Under the pieces are notes generated by a model. That model had not been told where the DNA came from. It saw nothing but the letters and a program-made list of their open reading frames with translations, and ran no database searches. Below are positions 1 to 4,921 of a DNA stretch of 6,875 bases, piece by piece (within the stretch, counting starts at the first letter, position 1; each line of letters starts with the position of its first letter). Both the position numbers and the translations under genes were made by a program. The stretch is from an uncultured Eubacteriales bacterium (lineage in GTDB: Bacteria; Bacillota; Clostridia; Oscillospirales; Acutalibacteraceae), in the NCBI GenBank assembly GCA_934444695.1, contig CAKSDF010000101.1, positions 1-6,875 of the forward strand. The letters are read 5' to 3'.

Positions 1-91
1 TTTCCACTCCGCAGGTTATTCCTTTAATGACCTCGGTTTTTGTATCTCCTTCCCCGAAGGATTTGTGAAGATCCTTGATCTCAAGATACAT
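1..91 (-). CDS. ABC transporter ATP-binding protein, N-terminal fragment
   Basis: This is the first 30 codons of a gene that runs off the left edge. Reading leftwards from an ATG at 91, the translation begins MYLEIKDLHKSFGEGDTKTE and continues VIKGITCGVE. That matches the first strands of ABC ATPases of the MacB/LolD/FtsE type (YLEIKDLxKSFGxG...T.VLKGI). The Walker A, signature and Walker B motifs would lie outside the window, so the exact subfamily and cargo cannot be told. In this family the ATPase normally pairs with an FtsX/MacB-like permease encoded next to it. An AAGGA-like Shine-Dalgarno sequence lies at 104-108, rather far (12 nt) from the ATG. The gene has its own promoter and two palindromic operator-like sites at 120-170, so it is probably an inducible efflux or stress exporter. 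Confidence is high for an ABC ATPase and low for any function. Confidence 0.85.
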   Translation of the reverse strand, partial: MYLEIKDLHKSFGEGDTKTEVIKGITCGVE

Positions 92-119
92 CTTTGATCG
101 CCGTCCTTATATTTTTTAT

Positions 120-135
120 GTTAGCAGAGGCTAAC
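120..135. promoter_or_regulatory. Palindromic operator-like site 1 (GTTAGC-N4-GCTAAC)
   Basis: A perfect 6+6 bp inverted repeat, GTTAGC AGAG GCTAAC, sits in the 5' leader of the ABC transporter, roughly +37 to +52 from the predicted start of transcription. It shares both arms with the site at 153-170, and the two centres are 34 bp apart. Duplicated palindromes downstream of a promoter suggest binding of a dimeric repressor. The regulator is not in the window; TetR, MarR or DtxR-like families are all possible from the site alone. Confidence 0.7.
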
Positions 136-152
136 TGTGGTGCAATAAATAT

Positions 153-170
153 AGTTAGCACAAGCTAACT
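153..170. promoter_or_regulatory. Palindromic operator-like site 2 (AGTTAGC-N4-GCTAACT)
   Basis: A perfect 7+7 bp inverted repeat, AGTTAGC ACAA GCTAACT, starts immediately downstream of the predicted -10 box of the ABC promoter and covers about +2 to +19. Occupancy here would block initiation or promoter clearance, so it is best read as the main repressor operator. It repeats the arms of the site at 120-135. Confidence 0.75.
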
Positions 171-178
171 CATCGAGA

Positions 179-207
179 ATATTACCATATTTTTTTCGGT
201 TTGTCAA
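179..207 (-). promoter_or_regulatory. Promoter of the ABC transporter gene
   Basis: On the minus strand there is a consensus -35 TTGACA (207 to 202), a 17-bp spacer, and a -10 TAATAT (184 to 179, four of six consensus bases). Transcription would start near 172, directly at the edge of operator site 2, leaving a leader of about 80 nt before the ATG at 91. Confidence 0.65.
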
Positions 208-225
208 GAACAAACAAGAAATTTA

Positions 226-255
226 TTGACATAACATAAACGGCAGGGTTAAAAT
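226..255 (+). promoter_or_regulatory. Promoter of the NusG_II / Gx-transporter operon
   Basis: A consensus -35 TTGACA (226-231) is followed after 18 bp by TAAAAT (250-255, five of six). It is arranged back to back with the ABC promoter; the two -35 boxes are 18 bp apart. Transcription would start near 262, giving a leader of roughly 240 nt before the first gene at 504. That leader contains a hairpin, a short possible ORF and tandem repeats. Confidence 0.6.
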
Positions 256-295
256 AAGAAGGAAATAAATTTTATAGAGCTTTTTTGACCGTGTT

Positions 296-409
296 ATGCC
301 TTGGAAATTACAGACGAATAAAATGGCAGCCGGCAGGAAAAATGCTGCCGAAATGCTGAAGGATAATGCGATAACCAAGCTGGATAATGCGATTAACCAA
401 ATGAGATAA
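296..409 (+). other. Short possible ORF (37 codons) in the operon leader
   Basis: An uninterrupted ATG-to-TAA reading frame encodes MPWKLQTNKMAAGRK followed by NAAEMLKDNAITKL and DNAINQMR. The last part is built from two copies of a 7-codon unit (DNAITKL / DNAINQM) that coincide with the first two units of the DNA repeat at 361-469. The frame is lost from the third repeat on. No convincing Shine-Dalgarno sequence precedes the ATG, so it is uncertain whether it is translated. It could be a leader peptide, a remnant of a longer helical repeat protein, or a chance frame. I do not recognise it. Confidence 0.2.
331..350 (+). other. Leader hairpin
   Basis: CGGCAG (331-336) and CTGCCG (345-350) form a 6-bp GC-rich stem with an 8-nt loop. 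An overlapping alternative pairs GGCAGC (325-330) with GCTGCC (344-349). There is no following T-run, so it is not an intrinsic terminator. Its role, if any, in the 240-nt leader is unknown. Confidence 0.35.
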
Positions 410-469
410 CGCGATAAATAAAGCAGGATAACGCGATAAATAAAGCGGGATGATATTATAAATGCAGTG
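361..469 (+). repeat. Degenerate tandem repeat, about five units of 21-23 bp
   Basis: Five adjacent units start at 361, 382, 403, 426 and 448. The best conserved core is GATAAYGCGATAA, followed by an A-rich tail (ATAAAGC in units 3 and 4). Units 3 and 4 are nearly identical (GATAACGCGATAAATAAAGC); units 1 and 2 share GGATAATGCGAT; unit 5 is strongly diverged. The array ends about 35 bp upstream of the first gene of the plus-strand operon, between its promoter and its ribosome binding site. There are no unique spacers, so this is not a CRISPR array. Function is unknown. Confidence 0.7.
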
Positions 470-503
470 GGGCTGATCCGTGCAAGGGAAAGGAGATACC
501 GAT

Positions 504-977
504 ATGGCCGAAAGGTTTTCGCTTAAATTTGTTTTTGCCGATGCCATCGTTATAATTTCGGCGATACTTTTGTCGGTGCTCATTTTCTTTGGAGTGGGAA
601 AGGCTCTCGAACAGCAAAGCGATGTTTTGGCGGTTTATATTTATGTGGACGGAAAATCCCTTTATCCCGATGGAATACCGCTTGATCCTACCGACGGTGA
701 AAAAACCGTTGTTATTTCCAAGGAAAGCTTTCCCGATTATAATGTCAAAGGAACCGTTGTTTTAACCATAGACGGGCAAAAGGGAATAGCCGTTATCGAG
801 GCCGATTGCCCTAATCACGACTGCGTGCGTCAGGGGTTTGTTAAAAAAAGCGGAGTGCCGCTTGTGTGCGCGCCGAACGGCGTTGCGGCGGTCATTAAAG
901 GAAACTCAAAAAGTAATCCAAAAGACAGCTCAAAAGAAGATACTCCCGATGCGGTGATTGGAATGGTGTTTTTATGA
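504..977 (+). CDS. NusG domain II-containing membrane-anchored protein
   Basis: A 157-residue protein with one N-terminal membrane segment (about residues 9-32) preceded by a short basic stretch. The rest would face the outside. The extracytoplasmic part is a NusG_II (KOW-related beta) domain. It shows VYVDG-like strands (residues 43-50), the family's cysteine motif DCPNHDC (101-107, Cys102 and Cys107), and VPLVCAPNGV (118-127) with a third cysteine, Cys122. These are known family marks, but no biochemical function is established. The hydrophilic serine/lysine-rich tail (134-148) is typical. I chose ATG 504 because AAAGGAG at 489-495 sits 8 nt upstream; an in-frame GTG at 480 would put the ribosome binding site inside the gene. 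It overlaps the next gene by ATGA, so the two are translationally coupled. In Clostridia this pair often lies beside FMN-binding/ApbE or prenyl-diphosphate genes, which suggests a link to respiratory redox or quinone chemistry (inference). Confidence 0.85.
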   Translation: MAERFSLKFVFADAIVIISAILLSVLIFFGVGKALEQQSDVLAVYIYVDGKSLYPDGIPLDPTDGEKTVVISKESFPDYNVKGTVVLTIDGQKGIAVIEADCPNHDCVRQGFVKKSGVPLVCAPNGVAAVIKGNSKSNPKDSSKEDTPDAVIGMVFL

Positions 978-1636
978 TGAAAAAGCAAAAGAACCTTTCC
1001 ATCGATCAGAGCGGAAAGAATTTTGAAACAAAAAACGATACAATGCCCGTTTCTGAAATGGAAACCGCTGTCTCGGCACAAAACAGCGAAAAACACCTTC
1101 ACGAAAAGGAAAGTACCAAGGGTGGCTTTTCGGTCAAAAAAACGGCAACGTTGGCGCTGCTTCTTTGTCTTTGCTCGGTTGTGGGAATAATCGAATCATT
1201 TGTCGCTTTACCCCTTCCGATACCGGGGATAAAGATTGGACTTGCAAATCTCGTCACCCTTTTTGTGCTTTATTATTTCGACAAAAAAAGCTATATCACC
1301 ATCGGCTTTTTAAGGGTGGTTTTAACGGCGCTTTTGTGGGGCGGCTTTGGCCTTAATTTTATTTTTTCCTTGGTGGGATGGGCTCTTTCGGCAGCTGCCG
1401 TTATAATGGCCTGCTTTATAAATAAAAACAGCATATACGGCATTTCGGCAATAGGCGGATGCTTTCATCAGATTGGGCAGATGACTGTGGCGGCCGCTGT
1501 ATATGCCCAGTTAGGACTGTTATACTACCTGCCGTTTCTTATTGCTGCGGGAACTGCAAGCGGCCTTTTGACCGCATTTTTGACCAAGCGCATTATCGTG
1601 GCATTAAATCGGTCGAAAAGCAAAATATCTGTTTGA
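974..1636 (+). CDS. Gx transporter family protein (often named heptaprenyl diphosphate synthase component I-like)
   Basis: A 220-residue integral membrane protein. Residues 1-53 are hydrophilic and charged; residues 54-210 form about five or six hydrophobic segments. The family signature is clear: FVALPLPIPGIKIGLANLVT (76-95), GFLRVVLTALLWGG (111-124) and the polar HQIGQM motif (165-170). The family is often annotated as a heptaprenyl diphosphate synthase subunit, but it resembles small-molecule transporters of the ECF S-component type and its substrate is not proven. The first ATG (974) overlaps the upstream stop as ATGA; a second ATG follows directly at 977. No good Shine-Dalgarno is visible, which fits translational coupling. 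The roughly 50-residue acidic/basic N-terminal extension goes beyond the core of the family, which is usually about 170 residues. The operon ends at the hairpin at 1652-1704. Confidence 0.88.
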   Translation: MMKKQKNLSIDQSGKNFETKNDTMPVSEMETAVSAQNSEKHLHEKESTKGGFSVKKTATLALLLCLCSVVGIIESFVALPLPIPGIKIGLANLVTLFVLYYFDKKSYITIGFLRVVLTALLWGGFGLNFIFSLVGWALSAAAVIMACFINKNSIYGISAIGGCFHQIGQMTVAAAVYAQLGLLYYLPFLIAAGTASGLLTAFLTKRIIVALNRSKSKISV

Positions 1637-1651
1637 AAATGAATATATATT

Positions 1652-1704
1652 AAAACGGTTATCGTCGGCCTGCGGTTTTAAAAGGCCTTGCGACAACCGT
1701 TTTT
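1652..1704. terminator. Bidirectional rho-independent terminator
   Basis: AAAACGGTT (1652-1660) pairs with AACCGTTTT (1695-1703). An inner stem follows, with TCG/CGA and GGCC/GGCC segments around a loop near 1671-1682. On the plus strand it ends in TTTTT (1700-1704) and closes the Gx operon. On the minus strand it ends in TTTTAATATAT and lies 3 bp beyond the stop codon of the XRE gene, so it serves both converging units. Confidence 0.85.
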
Positions 1705-1706
1705 GT

Positions 1707-2225
1707 TTATCTGTTTTTATAGCTAAGTATCAGTCCCGCCGACAGTCCTATTACCAAAAATGGTGATATCCTCACGAAAATATATTCAAATGCGTGCAGC
1801 GCAGCAACATAAACAGCCGTTTCTGGGTCGCCTAAATTCCAAGTGAGATACCGACTTTTAAGCACGATCAGCCCTATCCAAATTGCGGCGGTCAGCGCCA
1901 GAAGGACGATAAACAGTATCCTAACGCCTTTTTTAGAGGCGTTTTTGTTTTGCGCAAGCTGGAGATTTACTACCTCAAGCTTTCTTGAAATGGCCTTCAG
2001 ATCGTTTGTGTCGTCGTCTTCTCTTTGTTCAAGTGTTTCCCCAAGTAGGACGCTGACCGGCGTTTCAAGAGCCTCTGAAAGGGAAATAAGCATATCCGAA
2101 TCGGGCACCGAAAGTCCCTGCTCCCATTTCGACACCGTCTGCCGAACTACATTCAGCTTAACCGCAAGCTCCTGCTGCGAAAGTCCCTTCGATTTTCTGA
2201 TTGATTTAATATTTTCGCTAAGCAT
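1707..2225 (-). CDS. XRE-family transcriptional regulator with C-terminal membrane segments
   Basis: A 172-residue protein. Residues 5-60 are an HTH_3/XRE DNA-binding domain with the usual pattern IKSIRKSKGLSQQELA, VVRQTVSKWEQG and PDSDMLISLSEAL. Residues 62-98 form an acidic then polar linker. Residues 101-122 are a strong membrane helix, and about 152-169 is a second one. This architecture, a cytoplasmic helix-turn-helix tethered to the membrane, is common in Clostridia and often has to do with sensing the envelope, but the ligand and target genes are not known. The start at ATG 2225 is set by a perfect GGAGG (2237 to 2233) 7 nt upstream. An in-frame ATG at 2363 would add 46 residues with no family similarity and lacks a ribosome binding site. 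The stop codon lies 3 bp from the bidirectional terminator. Confidence 0.88.
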   Translation of the reverse strand: MLSENIKSIRKSKGLSQQELAVKLNVVRQTVSKWEQGLSVPDSDMLISLSEALETPVSVLLGETLEQREDDDTNDLKAISRKLEVVNLQLAQNKNASKKGVRILFIVLLALTAAIWIGLIVLKSRYLTWNLGDPETAVYVAALHAFEYIFVRISPFLVIGLSAGLILSYKNR

Positions 2226-2399
2226 AATAATACCTCCGTTTGTGGATTTATCGAAATACCTTGCCCTGCAATTGTGTACTGTGCCTTTATGTATTCTGCG
2301 GCCAAGTGCCGGACACATAAATTTTCCGTACTCGCTGTAATGAACGCTGAATTTATTCGGCATTCAATTTTGCAGGTGTGTTTTTCCGACTGCGAGGCC

Positions 2400-2429
2400 A
2401 TTATAGCGGGGTCATGCCCATTGCCGCAA
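2400..2429 (-). promoter_or_regulatory. Probable promoter of the XRE regulator
   Basis: On the minus strand a perfect -10 TATAAT (2405 to 2400) lies 18 bp downstream of a weak -35 TTGCGG (2429 to 2424). Transcription would start near 2393, about 168 nt ahead of the ATG at 2225. The weak -35 suggests low or regulated expression. Confidence 0.45.
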
Positions 2430-2439
2430 GCAACGCCTT

Positions 2440-2468
2440 TTAACATTTGCCGAAAATTTGTTTATAAT
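2440..2468 (+). promoter_or_regulatory. Orphan promoter-like sequence on the plus strand
   Basis: TTAACA (2440-2445, five of six) is followed by exactly 17 bp and a perfect TATAAT (2463-2468). No plus-strand gene follows; a transcript starting near 2475 would run antisense into the 3' end of the methyltransferase gene from 2558. It could drive a small or antisense RNA, or be a chance match. Confidence 0.35.
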
Positions 2469-2557
2469 ACGCGCATTTGGCCGGGCAGCAATGCAGAAAG
2501 GTCATATGGCAGTGTAAACAAAACGGATTGCTGGCAGATTTCTTTTCCGCTGATGAT

Positions 2558-3091
2558 TTATAGCGCGGTTCCTTTTTTCGGAACAAAAAGTCCGCTCATA
2601 TCGGCCCCTTCAAGTTTAAGCAGCTCGATCTTTCTGTCGATACCGCCGGCGTAACCGGTCAAACTTCCGCTGGCGCCTACCACCCGATGGCAGGGAATGA
2701 TGATGGAAATACTGTTGTGACCGACGGCGTTTCCCACTGCCTGAGCCGACATTTTTGAAAATTTTCGCTCATCAGATAGCTTTTTTGCAATATCGCCGTA
2801 GGTGGTGGTTTTGCCGTAAGGAATGCGCAAAAGTACATCCCACACGGCCAGGCGAAAATCCGAGCCGACAGGGTTAAGGGGAGGGGTAAAGTCAGGCTCT
2901 TTTCCTTTAAAATATATGTCCAACCATTGCTTTGTTTTTTCAAGAACGGAGGTTTGCTGCTCGAGGTTTTCACAGGGCAGGTTTTGCGCAACATATTTTT
3001 GTCCCTCAAACCACAAGCCTTTAAGCCCGCTTTCATCGGCTGCAAGAAGAATCTCGCCGAGAGGGGAGCGGTAATGCTGAGTAAATGTCAT
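2558..3091 (-). CDS. ogt: Methylated-DNA--[protein]-cysteine S-methyltransferase
   Basis: A 177-residue O6-alkylguanine-DNA alkyltransferase, a cytoplasmic suicide repair protein that moves the alkyl group from guanine to its own cysteine. Residues 1-70 are the N-terminal ribonuclease-H-like domain (YRSPLGEILLAADESGL, residues 7-23). The C-terminal DNA-binding/active-site domain shows FRLAVWDVLLRIPYGKTTTYGDIA (split at 79-102), the recognition helix SAQAVGNAVGHN (115-126), the active-site PCHRV (133-137, nucleophile Cys134), and GSLTGYAGG (142-150). Length is normal for Ogt. The residue usually called the arginine finger is Gln117 here, a variant I recall from other Gram-positive Ogt proteins. 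Start ATG 3091 was chosen because GAGG (3103 to 3100) lies 8 nt upstream; a GTG at 3100 overlaps that ribosome binding site. It is transcribed alone from its own promoter. Confidence 0.95.
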   Translation of the reverse strand: MTFTQHYRSPLGEILLAADESGLKGLWFEGQKYVAQNLPCENLEQQTSVLEKTKQWLDIYFKGKEPDFTPPLNPVGSDFRLAVWDVLLRIPYGKTTTYGDIAKKLSDERKFSKMSAQAVGNAVGHNSISIIIPCHRVVGASGSLTGYAGGIDRKIELLKLEGADMSGLFVPKKGTAL

Positions 3092-3109
3092 TGTATTCAC
3101 CTCGGCTTG

Positions 3110-3138
3110 ATTATATCACACGTTTTCGTGAAATTCCA
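3110..3138 (-). promoter_or_regulatory. Extended -10 promoter of the methyltransferase gene
   Basis: On the minus strand TGATATAAT (3118 to 3110) is an extended -10 (TGN-TATAAT), with a poor -35 (TGGAAT, 3138 to 3133) 17 bp away. A small palindrome, CACG-N4-CGTG (3119-3130), fills the spacer. Transcription would start near 3103, right at the GAGG ribosome binding site, leaving a leader of only about 12 nt. Confidence 0.55.
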
Positions 3139-3199
3139 CTGTATTCCGATGTATGGATTTCTGTGTCTTTTTTACTGCACGCGTTAAATTGCTTGCAAT

Positions 3200-3238
3200 A
3201 AAAAGCGCGCCTCAAAAATTTTTTGAATCTTGAGACGC
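3200..3238 (-). terminator. Rho-independent terminator of the ribU-SirTM operon
   Basis: Read on the minus strand, GCGTCTCAA (3238 to 3230) pairs with TTGAGGCGC (3215 to 3207) with one mismatch, and the hairpin is followed by GC then TTTTTATT (3204 to about 3197). It lies about 80 bp after the sirtuin stop codon and before the methyltransferase promoter, so it separates the two minus-strand units. Confidence 0.8.
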
Positions 3239-3319
3239 ACAATGAAAATATGCTTTTATTTTTGTATACGGCGGTTTCAATAAACGCACTTGAATAAACC
3301 GACAGGCCCTTGACCTAAA

Positions 3320-4189
3320 TTATAAAAGCTTCGACAAGCATTCCCCGATGTCGGTGTTTATGCAGATCGACTGTTTCTCGATTTCCCGCGGGCATACCGC
3401 CTGGCCGAGATTAATGCAGGCGTAGATCGCACTTTTGTTTCTTGCCGTCATCTGCCAGAAGGGATATTTTATAATTACAGGGGTGTTGTATCCCACACCA
3501 AGCTCTAAAAACAGAATTTTCTTTTCTGCCCTTGTGTGAATGAAATTATCGTATCGCTCGGCTGCTTTGTGCCATCCTTCGTCCTCAACGAATCTGTCGT
3601 CCGAGCGGAGGTTCATTGTAAGGGAACTTCCGCAATTGGGACAAACGGGTAAAAGCTCTTTGGGGATTTTCATATTTTCCTGCCGTTTCACCATTTCTCT
3701 GATTGCGGTTTCGTTGTCAAAAGTTTTCTGACAACAGGGTTTGCTGCACTGGAAAAGGCCGTAATCACCTTGGGTATAAAACAGACGCTTTTTGTCGAAT
3801 CCAGCTTTTTGAAAGCAGTGGTCGACATTTGTTGTGATGACAAAGTAATCCTTGCCCTTTACCAGCTTTAAAAGAGTCTCATATACAGGCTTTGAAGGGT
3901 CTTTATAGCGATTTATCAGTATATATCTGCTCCAGTATGCCCAGTGCTCTTCCGGCGTTTTAAAGGGGTAAAAACCGCCCGAATACATATCTTCAAAACC
4001 GTATTTTTCTATAAAATCGGAAAAGCTGCTTTCAAATCGTTCTCCATCATATAAAAATCCCGCCGCCGTCGAAAGGCCTGCCCCTGCACCGATTACAACC
4101 GCATCGGCATTTTCAAGGGCTTCTTTAAGACGGGAAATCTTATCCGAGTAATCGGGCGTAGATGTCTTTGTCGCGGTCTTTGAAAACAT
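3320..4189 (-). CDS. sirTM: Class-M sirtuin (SirTM), NAD-dependent protein ADP-ribosyltransferase
   Basis: A 289-residue Sir2-fold protein. The NAD-binding GAGAGLSTAAG is at 34-44 and TTNVDH at 119-124 (Asn121). A zinc ribbon is formed by CSKPCC (148-153) and CPNC (183-186). The position of the usual catalytic histidine (HG motif) reads TQGDYG (139-144), with Gln140 in place of His. An Asn/Gln pair instead of Asn/His is known from SirTM of staphylococci and streptococci, which lacks ordinary deacetylase activity and ADP-ribosylates a lipoylated GcvH-like protein. The start ATG 4189 has GAAGGTGA about 7 nt upstream and no usable later start before the Rossmann motif, so the gene overlaps the macrodomain gene by 50 bp. 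The upstream partner is the macrodomain that removes the modification. No GcvH-L or LplA gene is in the window, so the substrate is open. It is the last gene of the operon. Confidence 0.9.
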   Translation of the reverse strand: MFSKTATKTSTPDYSDKISRLKEALENADAVVIGAGAGLSTAAGFLYDGERFESSFSDFIEKYGFEDMYSGGFYPFKTPEEHWAYWSRYILINRYKDPSKPVYETLLKLVKGKDYFVITTNVDHCFQKAGFDKKRLFYTQGDYGLFQCSKPCCQKTFDNETAIREMVKRQENMKIPKELLPVCPNCGSSLTMNLRSDDRFVEDEGWHKAAERYDNFIHTRAEKKILFLELGVGYNTPVIIKYPFWQMTARNKSAIYACINLGQAVCPREIEKQSICINTDIGECLSKLL

Positions 4190-4919
4190 TGAAAATCACC
4201 TTCTTTACCGAGGTATTTTTTGATAAAAATTCTTCTGCGGTTTTAATTGCTATCTGCGCCGCAAGGACATTCGGAAAATGAAATTCTCCCGTGGAAATGC
4301 AGCAAAAGGCCACGCTTTCAAGTCCATTTTCGGCAGCAAGAGTAAGGCAGGAGTCATAGCATGAGGCAAGAAGCCGTTTGTCTCTTTCGCTAACCTCTCT
4401 GTCGATTATCGGACCTACCGTGTGAAGAACATAGCGGCAGGGAAGATTGAAGGCGGGTGTAATTTTAGCCTTTCCCGTAGGCTCGGGAAAACCCTGCTGT
4501 TCCATCAGCTTTGCACAGAAAAGCCGCAGCTGCACTCCGGCAAAGGTGTGTATGGTATTGTCGATACAGCCGTGGCAGGGAACATAGCACCCTGTCATAC
4601 CGGAATTTGCCGCATTGACAATGGCATCGCATTTAAGAGTAGTAATGTCGCCCTGCCAAAGGTAAATTCCCGATCCCGGTTTTACAGGTGTAAGGTCTGC
4701 GGTGTCGGTAATGCCATTTGCGGCAATTTCAGCTTGCAGGTATTCGTCCTGTATCCGCAAAAATTCTTTTGAAATTTCAAGAGGCGGTCGCACGTTCATA
4801 AGGCCTCTTAAAAGCCGCTGCTGATCTTTTTTGCCGCGGGGAATGTCCATACTTTTATATGCCGAATTTTCATCTAAAAGCGATTTTATGAGAAACAGGC
4901 GCTTTTCACTTTCAGTCAT
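4140..4919 (-). CDS. Zinc-dependent macrodomain protein-ADP-ribose hydrolase
   Basis: A 259-residue protein of the SirTM-associated macrodomain family. An N-terminal helical region (about 1-70) precedes the macrodomain (about 84-255). The ADP-ribose-binding motif IVNAANSGMTGC is at 100-111. The cysteine/histidine-rich segment GCYVPCHGCIDNTIH (110-124) contains the residues that hold the catalytic zinc in this class (candidates Cys111, His116, Cys118). HTVGP (166-170) and the phosphate-binding loop STGEFHFP (209-216) follow. Known relatives hydrolyse the ADP-ribose mark placed by SirTM. The ATG at 4919 was chosen because AGAGG lies 8 nt upstream inside the end of the preceding gene; an in-frame TTG at 4925 overlaps that gene's stop. 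The gap to the preceding gene is 2 bp, and the sirtuin gene overlaps this one by 50 bp, so writer and eraser are tightly co-expressed. Confidence 0.93.
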   Translation of the reverse strand: MTESEKRLFLIKSLLDENSAYKSMDIPRGKKDQQRLLRGLMNVRPPLEISKEFLRIQDEYLQAEIAANGITDTADLTPVKPGSGIYLWQGDITTLKCDAIVNAANSGMTGCYVPCHGCIDNTIHTFAGVQLRLFCAKLMEQQGFPEPTGKAKITPAFNLPCRYVLHTVGPIIDREVSERDKRLLASCYDSCLTLAAENGLESVAFCCISTGEFHFPNVLAAQIAIKTAEEFLSKNTSVKKVIFNVFKDRDKDIYARLLG

Positions 4920-4921
4920 GG

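Larger units (their letters stand above)
2226..2557. other. Gene-free stretch between the XRE and methyltransferase genes
   Basis: This 332-bp interval has no convincing protein-coding gene on either strand. It holds a minus-strand promoter for the XRE gene (2400-2429) and a promoter-like sequence on the plus strand (2440-2468). No clear terminator follows the methyltransferase gene at its right end. Confidence 0.6.

Noticed and set aside
361..469. CRISPR array
   Set aside because: Units are directly adjacent, only 21-23 bp, without unique spacers, and no cas gene is present.
480..503. GTG start at 480 for the NusG_II protein
   Set aside because: It lies ahead of the strong AAAGGAG at 489-495, which fits ATG 504.
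2226..2363. In-frame extension of the XRE regulator by 46 residues to an ATG at 2363
   Set aside because: No ribosome binding site precedes it and the added residues show no family similarity, whereas ATG 2225 has a perfect GGAGG at 7 nt and starts exactly at the helix-turn-helix domain.
2568..2584. Hairpin GTTCC-N7-GGAAC as terminator of the methyltransferase gene
   Set aside because: It lies inside the last coding codons, the stem is only 5 bp and no T-run follows on the minus strand.
2274..2654. Plus-strand open frame of 126 codons
   Set aside because: It overlaps the end of the methyltransferase gene, has no ribosome binding site and its translation resembles no known protein.
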